DNA of 64,000 nucleotides. It comes from Paenibacillus hamazuiensis (GTDB lineage: Bacteria; Bacillota; Bacilli; Paenibacillales; NBRC-103111). The notes below the pieces were generated by a model. It was given only the letters and a program-made list of their open reading frames with translations, had not been told where the DNA came from and did no database searches. The stretch is from NCBI RefSeq assembly GCF_023276405.1, contig NZ_JALRMO010000001.1, forward strand, positions 1,674,001-1,738,000, in the 5' to 3' direction. The translations under genes and the position numbers were made by a program. Shown piece by piece: positions 7,997 through 15,633 of this stretch (positions are counted from its first letter, which is position 1; every line of letters begins with the position of its first letter).

Positions 7997-8525
7997 GGTG
8001 GAACGCCGTAATGCTTTTGAACAACGCTTCTCCGTCATGAGGCAAACGTGCGCCTGGCGTCAGCGGCAAATACATCGCCAAATACGTTTCCGGCACCCAA
8101 ATGTAACGGTGGATGTAGTCGGTTGCAGCAAAACCGCAGCGGGTCCAAAAGCGAAACCGGTCGCGGTTCGTCTCCGAATTCTCCGACTCGATTTCGATGA
8201 CAATGCCGCTCAGTCTTTGCTCGGCGGCGGCCCATTCCCGGATGCGGCCGAAAAATTGCTGACCGACGCCGCGCTGTCTCACGCTCTCGCGGACTGCCAA
8301 ATAATCGATCAGCAGCGCATTCAGCTCCGGGAGCTTGCCTGTCAGCGCCATGGCGATCACATCGGACCGCTCTTTGGCGACATGCAGGAAAACCATCTTT
8401 TTTTCGAACATGCTGCGTATAATTTTGCGCGGCTTTCTGCCGTGCTCCGGGAACGCCTCGGCATATACCGTCTCCGCCTCATTCCACAAAGTTTCGTCCC
8501 ATTCGCCGACCGTTTTGAATTCCAT
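7974..8525 (-). CDS. GNAT-family N-acetyltransferase
   Basis: A 183-residue acyl-CoA-dependent acetyltransferase. The acetyl-CoA loop is visible as YLAVRESVRQRGVGQQFF (the Q/R-x-x-G-x-G/A motif), preceded by the beta-4 strand NALLIDYLAV and followed by IVIEIESEN and a C-terminal domain rich in Tyr and Trp. The substrate cannot be deduced. The ATG at 8525 begins the conserved part, although GGAGG is 13 nt away; longer in-frame starts reach 8660 with no better ribosome site. The gene is monocistronic and convergent with the ECF operon, and its stop codon lies inside the terminator stem. Confidence 0.8.
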   Translation of the reverse strand: MEFKTVGEWDETLWNEAETVYAEAFPEHGRKPRKIIRSMFEKKMVFLHVAKERSDVIAMALTGKLPELNALLIDYLAVRESVRQRGVGQQFFGRIREWAAAEQRLSGIVIEIESENSETNRDRFRFWTRCGFAATDYIHRYIWVPETYLAMYLPLTPGARLPHDGEALFKSITAFHQKAYRGR

Positions 8526-8736
8526 CGTCTTGTATCTGCCTCCGTATCCGGTCCGGAATAGTGGGGCTGCGCCCGCCTGTTCTCTTGCCATCGAGAAATA
8601 CAATGTTCCATTAATCAGTTTGCCCATTAACCGGCTCAACGTACGCTGTTCTGACAGCACGGACGTCCCGGCTATTTTTGCAACCGTTCTTCAGCTATAT
8701 TTTACCTTATGAGAAAAATGGCGGCTATATAAAGTT

Positions 8737-8765
8737 TGTAATTGAAGGGGCGGTCGGATTACAAT
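8737..8765 (+). promoter_or_regulatory. Sigma-A-type promoter of the P450 gene
   Basis: TTGTAA (8737-8742) and TACAAT (8760-8765) are 17 bp apart, 36 bp before the GTG start at 8802. Confidence 0.5.
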
Positions 8766-8801
8766 AGACGAAAGTATGTTATAGCGGAAGGTGGCGATTG
8801 C

Positions 8802-10154
8802 GTGACCAGGGTGACGGGCATCAAAACGTCCAGAATCCGCAACTTTTTCGCCTTTCAGCGCGATCCGCTAGGTTTTTTGGTCGAAGTGCTGCACGACGGG
8901 GATCTGGTCTCGCTGAGGACAAGCAAGCGGCGTCCCACGTTTATCGTCAACTCGCCGGAATTCGTTCAGGAGATTTTGGCCGGCAAAGACGAATTTTTCC
9001 GCAAAGGGCGGAGCTCGGACGTCCTGCGGAGAACGATCGGGGACGGGCTGCTGACGACGGAGCGGGCTCAGCATCACCGGCAAAAGAAATATATGACGCC
9101 GGCCTTCTACAAAGAGCGCATCCAGATGTACGCGCGCATCGTGGAGGAGGAAACCGCACGGATTGCGGATGAGTGGACGGACGGACTGCCGGTGGCGATG
9201 CACGACGCGATGATGAGGCTGACCCTCGGGATTATTGCCCGCAGCATGTTCGCTACGGAGCTGGAGGAGCGGAAGGCGGAGCTGGCCGAGGCGGTGGATG
9301 TAACGATCCGCCGGACGGCGCAAACGTTGTTTTCGCCTTTTTCGCTGCCGTTTGCCGTCCCGACGCCGCGCCATCAATCGCATAAGCGCGCCATCCAAAA
9401 GCTTGAGTCGATGGTGTACGAGGCGATTGAGGACGCGAAGGCAAATCCGGGGCGGTATAAAGATTGCCTGCTCGGCCTGCTGCTGGATACGAAGGACGAG
9501 GAAGGAACGCCTTTGCCGGATAAGGAAATTCGCGACCAAATGATGACGATGCTGCTGGCCGGGCACGAAACCACCGCAAACGCACTTGTCTGGGCGTGGC
9601 ATTTGCTGGCGCGAAACCCGCAGGCGGCGGAGCTCTTTTACCGGGAGCTGGATGCGGTTTACGCCGAAGAAGAGCTTCCCGGCGCGACGGTGCCGCCCTT
9701 CGAGCTGTTCCGCAAGCTCGCGTACACACAGCGGGTCGTGCAGGAGACGCTGCGGCTGTATCCGCCCGCGTGGATCATTTTGCGCGAGGCGGTGGCGGAG
9801 GTGGATCTGCTCGGCGAAACATTTCCCGCGGGCAGCTCGTTTTTGATCAGCCCGTATGCGATGCACCGCAACGACCGGGTATTCGGCGATGCCGGCGCCT
9901 TCCGCCCGGACCGCTTCGCCGAGGAAAGCGGCGGCTGGCCGCGCTTCGCGTATTTTCCGTTCGGCTGGGGCTCGCGGGGCTGCATCGGCTCGCAGTTTGC
10001 GATGATGGAGGCGACGCTGATATTGGCCGGGCTCGGCCGGCGGTTTCGCTTCGTGTCGGAACCGGGGGTGACGACGGAGCCGGAGCCGCTCGTCTCGCTG
10101 CGGGTCAGAGGGGGACTGCGGATGATTCCGCAGGAAAGGGGGGCTGGAGGTTGA
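8802..10154 (+). CDS. Cytochrome P450
   Basis: A 450-residue soluble haem-thiolate monooxygenase. The I-helix oxygen-activation motif is AGHETTAN, the K-helix ExxR is ETLRL, and the haem-ligand loop is FGWGSRGCIGSQFA with the axial Cys. The Trp in place of the usual third-position Gly of FGxGxxxC, and the Ser for the usual Pro, are variations of the loop. Length and the AGHETTA motif fit class-II-like bacterial P450s that oxidise fatty acids or hydrophobic molecules. No redoxin or reductase is adjacent, so the electron donor is unknown. The GTG at 8802 follows GGAAGGTGG. The DUF1294 gene starts within about 10 bp of the stop. Confidence 0.92.
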   Translation: MTRVTGIKTSRIRNFFAFQRDPLGFLVEVLHDGDLVSLRTSKRRPTFIVNSPEFVQEILAGKDEFFRKGRSSDVLRRTIGDGLLTTERAQHHRQKKYMTPAFYKERIQMYARIVEEETARIADEWTDGLPVAMHDAMMRLTLGIIARSMFATELEERKAELAEAVDVTIRRTAQTLFSPFSLPFAVPTPRHQSHKRAIQKLESMVYEAIEDAKANPGRYKDCLLGLLLDTKDEEGTPLPDKEIRDQMMTMLLAGHETTANALVWAWHLLARNPQAAELFYRELDAVYAEEELPGATVPPFELFRKLAYTQRVVQETLRLYPPAWIILREAVAEVDLLGETFPAGSSFLISPYAMHRNDRVFGDAGAFRPDRFAEESGGWPRFAYFPFGWGSRGCIGSQFAMMEATLILAGLGRRFRFVSEPGVTTEPEPLVSLRVRGGLRMIPQERGAGG

Positions 10155-10162
10155 GGCTGTTT

Positions 10163-10423
10163 TTGCTTTATTTGCTTGCGATCAATATCGTCTGTTTTCT
10201 CGAGATGAGGTATGATAAGAGACAGGCTGTTCATAACCGGCGCAGAGTTCCGGAAAAAAGGCTGTTTCTGCTGGCTGCGCTCGGCGGTGCTGCCGGCGGA
10301 TGGCTCGGCATGCGGGTGTGGCGCCATAAAACAAAACACCCGACCTTTTATGTCGGGTTTCCTGCGCTTTTGATCGTGAACGCCGCTTGTGTCTATGCGG
10401 CGGTCACGTATTTCATCCAATAA
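10163..10423 (+). CDS. DUF1294 small membrane protein
   Basis: About 86 residues with the family pattern: first helix LYLLAINIVCFLEM, then YDKRQA, RRVPEKRLFLLAALGG, a Gly-rich second helix, WRHKTKHPTFYVGFP, and a last helix. DUF1294 proteins are widespread and their role is unknown. The start is uncertain: TTG at 10163 gives 12-nt spacing from GGAGG (10146-10150), while TTG at 10151 is too close to it. It is probably translationally coupled to the P450 gene and lies convergent to the next gene with a 4-bp gap. Confidence 0.75.
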   Translation: MLYLLAINIVCFLEMRYDKRQAVHNRRRVPEKRLFLLAALGGAAGGWLGMRVWRHKTKHPTFYVGFPALLIVNAACVYAAVTYFIQ

Positions 10424-10427
10424 GGCG

Positions 10428-10643
10428 TTATCTTTTTTTCATGCCGAAAAATTCGCAGGCCGCTCTCGAATGGTAGGCGACATCGCCGACGCCGGATTGG
10501 ATGATAACCGTCCTGTCGTCGAAGCGGATGACGATGCCGCCGGCGTCGATGACATGGTCGTTTTGAAAGACGCGGATCGGAACTTGCCGGTCCATCGCTT
10601 CCTGGAAGTCTTGATCGGTTTCGAGTCGGCGGTTGTAAGCCAT
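10428..10643 (-). CDS. Small Sm-like/Hfq-like protein of unknown function (paralogue of 25482-25676)
   Basis: A 71-residue protein with a short N-terminal helix (RRLETDQDFQEAMDRQ) followed by four or five predicted beta-strands (VPIRVFQND, GGIVIRFDD, RTVIIQSG, DVAYHSR). This helix-then-barrel layout recalls Sm/Hfq or SH3-like folds, but that is an inference. The ATG has GGAG at about 8 nt. It shares the pattern R-x-L-x-TD-x-x-F-x-x-A-x-x-x-Q with the small protein at 25482-25676, so the two are paralogues. It is monocistronic between the DUF1294 and HAD genes. Confidence 0.7.
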   Translation of the reverse strand: MAYNRRLETDQDFQEAMDRQVPIRVFQNDHVIDAGGIVIRFDDRTVIIQSGVGDVAYHSRAACEFFGMKKR

Positions 10644-10755
10644 TTTGCATCTCCTTTATAACCAGCGCTTGTGCCGCGTTTATCGCTGCATACGGATAAT
10701 TATATAACGTCGGCTTATCATAGAAAAGCGGACGATAGAACGGAGTGGGGACAAT

Positions 10756-11538
10756 ATGATCAAACTGGTCGCTTTTGACGTCGACGGCACGCTGCGCGAC
10801 AACGACTACTTGCCGGAGTCGACCCGCGAGGCGCTGCGGCGGCTGAGGCAAAGCGGCGTCGCGCTTTCCTTGTGCACGGGGCGCAGCGAATTCGAGATGG
10901 CGTCCTTGCGCGAAGAGCTCGGCATCGACTGGGCTGTCACATGCAATGGCAGCCATATCGGCTATCGCGGCAAAACGGTATTCGGCACCTCTTTGCAGAA
11001 GGATAAGGTGAGGATGTGGCTGCAAAAGGCGGAAAAGCTGAACCACACGCTGCTGCTTTACGGAGCGGAGCAAATGTGGATTACACGTACGGACGATCCG
11101 CTGTTTCGCCGCGCACAGCAGGAAATCGGCTTTATGGAGCCGCTGCCGCTCGGGGCGGACTGGGCCGATCAGGACGTATATCAATGCATCGCCTTTATCC
11201 GCGAAGAGGAGCAGCGGGAGTACATAGAGGAAGGGGAACGTTACTATCTTCACCGGTGGCGTCCGTGGGCGGTCGACATCAATCCGGAAGGGCTGAATAA
11301 AGCCGTCGGCCTGCATCGGTTGATGAACCGCCTCGGACTTTCGCCCGATGAGGTCGCGGCATTCGGCGACAGCACGAACGATCACGAAATGATCGAATCG
11401 GTCGGAGCCGGCATTGCGATGGGCAACGCGACCGACCTGCTGAAGAGCAAGGCAAGGTTCGTGACCAAGCCGCTGCACGAGGGCGGCATCGCTTATGCGG
11501 TGGACCGGTGGATTTTAACCGGGTCCGGTCAGGTTTAA
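10756..11538 (+). CDS. Cof-type HAD-IIB sugar-phosphate phosphatase
   Basis: A 260-residue haloacid-dehalogenase hydrolase. Motif I is FDVDGTLRDN (catalytic Asp pair), motif II is the Ser/Thr of SLCTGRS, motif III is a Lys near LNKAVGL, and motif IV is AFGDSTNDHEMI. The C2B cap lies between about residues 80 and 185. Members dephosphorylate sugar phosphates, FMN or PLP; the substrate here is not evident. The ATG follows GGAGTGGGG. It has its own terminator and no operon partner. Confidence 0.9.
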   Translation: MIKLVAFDVDGTLRDNDYLPESTREALRRLRQSGVALSLCTGRSEFEMASLREELGIDWAVTCNGSHIGYRGKTVFGTSLQKDKVRMWLQKAEKLNHTLLLYGAEQMWITRTDDPLFRRAQQEIGFMEPLPLGADWADQDVYQCIAFIREEEQREYIEEGERYYLHRWRPWAVDINPEGLNKAVGLHRLMNRLGLSPDEVAAFGDSTNDHEMIESVGAGIAMGNATDLLKSKARFVTKPLHEGGIAYAVDRWILTGSGQV

Positions 11539-11566
11539 AGCGGAAGATAATCCCGAAAAACGAAGC

Positions 11567-11608
11567 AACCGGATTTCCCGTACCGAAAGGCGGGGATCCG
11601 GTTTTTCT
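11567..11608. terminator. Terminator between the HAD phosphatase and the TetR gene
   Basis: AACCGGAT (11567-11574) pairs with ATCCGGTT (11596-11603), with a CCCG/CGGG inner stem and a T run on the plus strand. A T run also follows on the minus strand, so it may serve both convergent genes. Confidence 0.8.
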
Positions 11609-11614
11609 TATCCG

Positions 11615-12211
11615 CTAAAATTTGGCTATCAATCTCAGCAGCGTGTCTATTTGAGGAATCCGGTAGTCATCCGTTCCAAGCGCATGGATCACCATAAGGC
11701 CGGAGAGTACGGACAGATACCCGGCAATAAGCTCCGCCGGGTCGCCTGCCGCAATTTCTCCCACGCGCTGGCCTTCTTCAAAGATGGGCCGCAACCGCTC
11801 GATATAGCTTTCCATGGAATTTTGCTCCAGAAGCTGTTTGGCCTTCTCCGGGACACCTTCGGAAGTCCGGGCCTGGTGGATAAGAAGGAAGTAGGGAGAA
11901 CCTTCTTCACTTAAGATATCGGCCGTTAACGTTCTCATTTTTTCAAGCGGCGTTCCGGGCAGCCGAGCAAGGCTCTTGATAGCGTCTTCCGCCCCGGCCA
12001 TCGCTTCTTGAACAAGCGTCGTAAACAGTTCGTCTTTCGATTTGAAGTAATGGTAAAGCAGTCCGTTGCTGATACCGGCGACCTCCGCGATCATGCTCAT
12101 CTTCGCGCCGGTGATGCCCTTTTGCGCAAAAACTTGAATCGCTGCCGCCATAATTTGTTCTCTTCGCTCATCGCGGATTTGATGCAGCTGTTCCTCGTTT
12201 AAAGGTGCCAA
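11615..12211 (-). CDS. TetR/AcrR-family transcriptional repressor
   Basis: A 198-residue regulator. The N-terminal HTH (about residues 12-58) reads REQIMAAAIQVFAQKG, SMIAEVAGISNGLLYHYF and KSKDELF. The rest is a helical ligand-binding domain. It lies 69 bp downstream of the FAD monooxygenase on the same strand. The two palindromes upstream of that gene (13785-13803 and 13865-13883) have the TetR-operator form, so this protein probably represses its own operon and is released by the monooxygenase substrate. The ligand is not known. Confidence 0.9.
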   Translation of the reverse strand: MAPLNEEQLHQIRDERREQIMAAAIQVFAQKGITGAKMSMIAEVAGISNGLLYHYFKSKDELFTTLVQEAMAGAEDAIKSLARLPGTPLEKMRTLTADILSEEGSPYFLLIHQARTSEGVPEKAKQLLEQNSMESYIERLRPIFEEGQRVGEIAAGDPAELIAGYLSVLSGLMVIHALGTDDYRIPQIDTLLRLIAKF

Positions 12212-12280
12212 GTTCTTTTGCTCCTTTGCCTGGCAGATTGAGATTTGTTTATGAGTATACCATTTTTTTCTGGCAAATGC

Positions 12281-13756
12281 TTATCTTTCCGCGAGCTCAA
12301 ACGGTCCTTCGGCAAACTTCGGAAGCATTTCCGAAAGCATCGCTTCGATCGGCTTCCCGTCCTGCTGCGGGATGCTCTCAAGCAGCTGCCGGCCTTCCTC
12401 CGATGCGGACAACACTTCCAACGCCATTTGCGGGTTAAAAATTTTACCCGGCGACACGGATAACGTGTTCACCGCCCAATAAAGCCCGTAGAGCTGCCAG
12501 TCCGGCTTGGTCACCGCGTGTTTGAGGTACAGTTCCATGTATTCCTCGGCGAAAACATTTCCCCTGCGTTCATCCGAGCCGGCGTATTCGACGCCCTCCC
12601 ATCGCAAATCGGCGGTGCAGTTCAGCCAAAAAGCGGGTTCGATCGCTTCTTTGATTTTGCCGAGAGTTCGCTTCTCCCAGCCGGACCGGGGATTGTTCCG
12701 CTCTTCGCGCAAACAGGCTTCCAGCGTTTCCACGCTGATCGCGGCGACGGTCATTCCTTGGCCGAATATCGGGTCGTAGATGCAGTACGCATCTCCCAAA
12801 ACCAGCAGCCCTGCCGGCCATCGTTTCATTTGTTCGTACCTGTGGCAGTATAATTCCGGAACGCGGAAACCTCGCGGCGCTCCGACGGGTTCAAATTCGC
12901 GCACGATTTCCGCTATGATCGGACTAGGGAGCTGGGCGACCGCACGTTCGAACTCTTCCGCTTCCGTCGGCGGGTAATTGCCGCCCGGCCGATAGAGAAG
13001 CACTTCGGCGGTTTGATTTTCAATGAAGGAAAACACGCCGCTGAAAGTTCCTTTGTCAGGCTGGCCCATCAGATTAATTACATCCCATTTCTCGATGATA
13101 TGGGTCAAATGCGGGGGGACCTTGTACCGGCGGGTGCTGTAGCCGAGAGAAACCTTCAGCAGATCCGGCGCCGGCACTTCGTATCCCGTTTCATCGAGCC
13201 ATGAAGCGAGCTTCGAGGACCTTCCGCTCGTATCCACCACCAAATCGGCGGTGAACGTTTTCGTTTGCCCGGCTTGATCGCGATCTCTGGCCTCTACGCC
13301 TATAACGGCCGATCGATCGGTCGTTGTCAGCAAACGGATCACATCATATTTGAGCAGAAAACGGACGTTGGGGATGCTCCTCACGCGGTTGCGGATAACC
13401 CATTCCAGTACGGATCTGCTGAACTTGATATCGTTCCGCTGGTATTTCATCTCCAGGCTCCCGTACTGATTCAGGAAAAAGACGGTTTTATTGAGCGATG
13501 GCGGGGAACCGAGGGCGACCAGATCATCCTCATAACCGGGGAAAAGCCGGTCGGTAATCGATTTGCCGCGTGCCGTGAAACGATGGGGATGAAACGCCTG
13601 CGGCGTTCCGGGGCGGAGGTCCGGCTCTGCGGGAAATTCGTCCTTCTCGACGATCAAAACTTCTTCGTAATAATCCGAAAGAATCCTTGCCGTCATCAGC
13701 CCGGCCATGCTACCTCCGATAACAATTGCTTTTCCGGTTTTTAAAGTGGTGTTCAT
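12281..13756 (-). CDS. FAD-dependent monooxygenase/oxidoreductase
   Basis: A 491-residue flavoprotein with the Rossmann dinucleotide motif at the N-terminus (AIVIGGSMAGLMTARILSD), acidic end IVEKDE, and the second FAD motif LLVLGDAYCIYDPIFGQGM near residues 320-338. It resembles class A flavin monooxygenases and geranylgeranyl-reductase or halogenase-like proteins; the exact reaction cannot be told. No lysine motif diagnostic for a tryptophan halogenase was seen. The ATG is preceded by GGAGAGGAAG. It is the first gene of an operon with the TetR gene and lies downstream of two TetR-type operators. A detoxification role is plausible. Confidence 0.85.
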   Translation of the reverse strand: MNTTLKTGKAIVIGGSMAGLMTARILSDYYEEVLIVEKDEFPAEPDLRPGTPQAFHPHRFTARGKSITDRLFPGYEDDLVALGSPPSLNKTVFFLNQYGSLEMKYQRNDIKFSRSVLEWVIRNRVRSIPNVRFLLKYDVIRLLTTTDRSAVIGVEARDRDQAGQTKTFTADLVVDTSGRSSKLASWLDETGYEVPAPDLLKVSLGYSTRRYKVPPHLTHIIEKWDVINLMGQPDKGTFSGVFSFIENQTAEVLLYRPGGNYPPTEAEEFERAVAQLPSPIIAEIVREFEPVGAPRGFRVPELYCHRYEQMKRWPAGLLVLGDAYCIYDPIFGQGMTVAAISVETLEACLREERNNPRSGWEKRTLGKIKEAIEPAFWLNCTADLRWEGVEYAGSDERRGNVFAEEYMELYLKHAVTKPDWQLYGLYWAVNTLSVSPGKIFNPQMALEVLSASEEGRQLLESIPQQDGKPIEAMLSEMLPKFAEGPFELAER

Positions 13757-13784
13757 GTAATCAACTTCCTCTCCGTATTTTTAG

Positions 13785-13803
13785 ATTGACTCATTCAGTC
13801 GAA
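13785..13803. promoter_or_regulatory. TetR-type operator 1
   Basis: ATTGACT-N5-AGTCGAA is a near-perfect palindrome 29 bp upstream of the FAD monooxygenase start. It is preceded by TTTTTAG, as is the second copy 80 bp away. Confidence 0.65.
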
Positions 13804-13864
13804 CTGTTAACAAAAAAATATCGCACTCTTGCCGAAGACATTAATGAATGAATCAGCATTTTAG

Positions 13865-13883
13865 ATTGACTCGTTCAGTCAAT
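13865..13883. promoter_or_regulatory. TetR-type operator 2
   Basis: ATTGACT-N5-AGTCAAT is a perfect inverted repeat, exactly 80 bp from operator 1. Both share the flanking TTTTAG context. This palindrome would sit over the minus-strand promoter region of the FAD monooxygenase operon. Confidence 0.7.
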
Positions 13884-14010
13884 TAAAGATTACATCAGCT
13901 TCCTGCTGCTGTCAACACCTGATTTTCTCGACGTGTCCGTTAGTTTTTTTACATGATGCAGCGGTCGGTTTCGGCCAATGTGAACAATAGAGGCCAGCAT
14001 CGTTCGCAGG

Positions 14011-14425
14011 CTAGCTCAGCCTCTTTGCCCACTCGGCTGCTGCCTGCCGCATCTGCCCCGCCTCTGCGGCAAATTGCCGGTGCCGGTGGCCGTTCGCGCC
14101 GGACGGATGCGGGAATCCCCACATAATGTGGCGGCTTTTCAGCAAGCCGTCCGCCGAGAGGAGGCGTAGAACCGCTTCCACCGTTTTGCCCAGCGGAATG
14201 AGGAGAAGCCGGTCCGATAGCGGAAGCTGGGCGGGCAGCCTGCGGCGCGCCGCTTCGAGCAGAAAGGGGTCGACAGCAGAGGGGGATTGTGGCCGTATAA
14301 AACATTTCGATTTCGCGTTCGCGGTGCATCAGAAAAGGTTCGGCCAGCAGCTGCTCTTTGGCAAGCGGGCTGTCCGCCGGAAGCGCCCGGATGGTCGCGG
14401 CATAACGGGAAAACAGGCGTTCCAT
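14011..14425 (-). pseudogene. Uracil-DNA-glycosylase-like gene broken by an internal deletion
   Basis: The first 42 codons (MERLFSRYAATIRALP ... HREREIEMFY) are followed, one frame off, by a C-terminal stretch of about 87 residues that ends at a TAG at 14011. That stretch includes LLLIPLGKTVEAVLR and the UDG-superfamily element WGFPHPSGANGHR. In relatives I remember, MFY is followed by a segment with a G-I-T-P-G active-site element. That middle of about 100 residues is absent here. The frame that continues from the N-terminus runs on as nonsense to 13949. The gene starts 4 bp after the hxlR-like stop, so it was once in that operon. Confidence 0.7.
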
Positions 14426-14429
14426 CGGT

Positions 14430-14804
14430 TTACAGCTCCGCCTTGTCGCCGGTTTTCGATGCGATAGCGTCGCGGTGCTGCTCTCCCCAAATCTTCATCT
14501 GCTGGATGATCGGGACGAGCGTTTGTCCGAGCGGAGTTAACGAATATTCCACCTTCGGCGGTACCTGATGATACACTTCGCGATGAATCAGACCGTCCTC
14601 CTCCAGCTCCCGGAGCTGGAGCGTCAGCATCCTTTGCGTAATACTGGGGCAAATGCGGCGTAATTCATTGAAGCGCTTGGCCCCGTCAATCAGATGGTAG
14701 AGCAGTACGCCCTTCCATTTTCCGCCGATGACATCCAGCGTAAATTCTACCGGACATCCTTCCGAAATCGTTGCCAAACCGATACGTCGTTTATTGCTTT
14801 CCAT
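14430..14804 (-). CDS. HxlR-family (YodB-like) transcriptional regulator
   Basis: A 124-residue winged-helix protein with the HxlR hallmarks: an N-terminal Cys in EGCPVEFTLDVIGGKWK, the HTH KRFNELRRICPSITQRMLTLQLRELEEDG and wing YHQVPPKVEYSLT. Redox-sensing members such as YodB and HypR use this Cys to detect quinones, diamide or hypochlorite and control divergent nitroreductases. That arrangement is present here with the nitroreductase gene at 14931. The ribosome site is GGGAGAAGG. A palindrome at 14822-14839 is a candidate operator. Confidence 0.88.
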   Translation of the reverse strand: MESNKRRIGLATISEGCPVEFTLDVIGGKWKGVLLYHLIDGAKRFNELRRICPSITQRMLTLQLRELEEDGLIHREVYHQVPPKVEYSLTPLGQTLVPIIQQMKIWGEQHRDAIASKTGDKAEL

Positions 14805-14821
14805 TGGGCCTTCTCCCTCTC

Positions 14822-14839
14822 AGTATAAAAATGAATACT
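14822..14839. promoter_or_regulatory. Palindrome in the hxlR/nitroreductase intergenic region
   Basis: AGTAT-N8-ATACT lies 18 bp upstream of the hxlR-like start and would cover its promoter. A TATAAT at 14884-14889 may be the -10 box of the divergent nitroreductase gene. The role as an HxlR operator is inferred. Confidence 0.45.
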
Positions 14840-14930
14840 ACATATCAAAAATGTGCGTACTTTTAAATCCTAATTATACAATATATAATCAGCACGTAAA
14901 CACTAAAACCAAAATTTAGGAGTGGATCGT

Positions 14931-15593
14931 ATGGTGAGCAAAGAGCAAATTATGGAAGCGTACCGGTTCAGACATGCGTGCAAGGAATTTGATCCGAATC
15001 GAAAAATATCCGCCGAAGATTTCGAGTTCATTCTTGAAACCGGCCGTTTGTCCCCAAGTTCGTTCGGATTTGAACCGTGGAAATTCGTCGTGCTGGAAAA
15101 TCCGCAAATACGCGAAAAGCTGCTCCCCGTATCCTGGGGAGCACAGAAGCAGCTGCCGACGTCAAGCCATTTTGTCGTTATGCTGACGCGGACGAAGCGG
15201 GAAATGCTGCCCGATTCCGCTCATATCGCCCATATGATGGAGGATGTGCAGCAGCTGCCTTCGGAGGTTGCAGAGCGCAAAGCCGATCTGTACCGCGTCT
15301 TTCTCGAAACCGATTTCGGCATCATGGATAATGAACGTGCGGTGTTCGAATGGGCGTCGCGGCAAACGTACATCGCGCTGGGGAATATGATGACGGCGGC
15401 GGCGTTGATCGGCATCGATTCGTGCCCGATCGAAGGATTCGATCAGCGGAAGGTGGAAGGCGTTTTGCAAGAAGAAGGCATTATGGAGGACGGCTTCGGC
15501 GTATCCTGCATGGTAGCTTTCGGCTACCGCGTCAGGGAGCCTCGGGAAAAGACGCGTCAGCCGATCGAACAGGTGGTTCAGTGGATAAGATAA
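14931..15593 (+). CDS. Nitroreductase-family NAD(P)H oxidoreductase
   Basis: A 220-residue FMN-dependent nitro/quinone reductase. The N-terminal RFRHACKEFDPNR and LSPSSFGFEPWKFVVL elements bind FMN phosphate and ring, and ALIGIDSCPIEGFD is the conserved mid-region of the NfsB/YodC group. The ATG at 14931 has TAGGAG at 8 nt. It is divergent from an HxlR-type repressor, as for B. subtilis yodC-yodB, which suggests induction by quinones or oxidants. Transcription ends at a perfect hairpin at 15605-15631 whose U-tract is interrupted by a group II intron. Confidence 0.92.
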   Translation: MVSKEQIMEAYRFRHACKEFDPNRKISAEDFEFILETGRLSPSSFGFEPWKFVVLENPQIREKLLPVSWGAQKQLPTSSHFVVMLTRTKREMLPDSAHIAHMMEDVQQLPSEVAERKADLYRVFLETDFGIMDNERAVFEWASRQTYIALGNMMTAAALIGIDSCPIEGFDQRKVEGVLQEEGIMEDGFGVSCMVAFGYRVREPREKTRQPIEQVVQWIR

Positions 15594-15604
15594 ATTAAAC
15601 GGGG

Positions 15605-15633
15605 GAGCGCCATTTTATAAAAATGGCGCTCTT
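15605..15633 (+). terminator. Nitroreductase terminator, interrupted by a group II intron
   Basis: GAGCGCCATTTT pairs perfectly with AAAATGGCGCTC around a 3-nt loop (12-bp stem). Only TT of the U-tract precedes the intron; the sequence after the intron begins TTCAAC. Removing the intron restores a longer T run. Confidence 0.85.

Noticed and set aside
8868-9866. A 332-codon antisense frame in the P450 gene.
   Set aside because: A shadow of a real P450 with complete haem and I-helix motifs; its sequence is Arg/His-rich with no domain.
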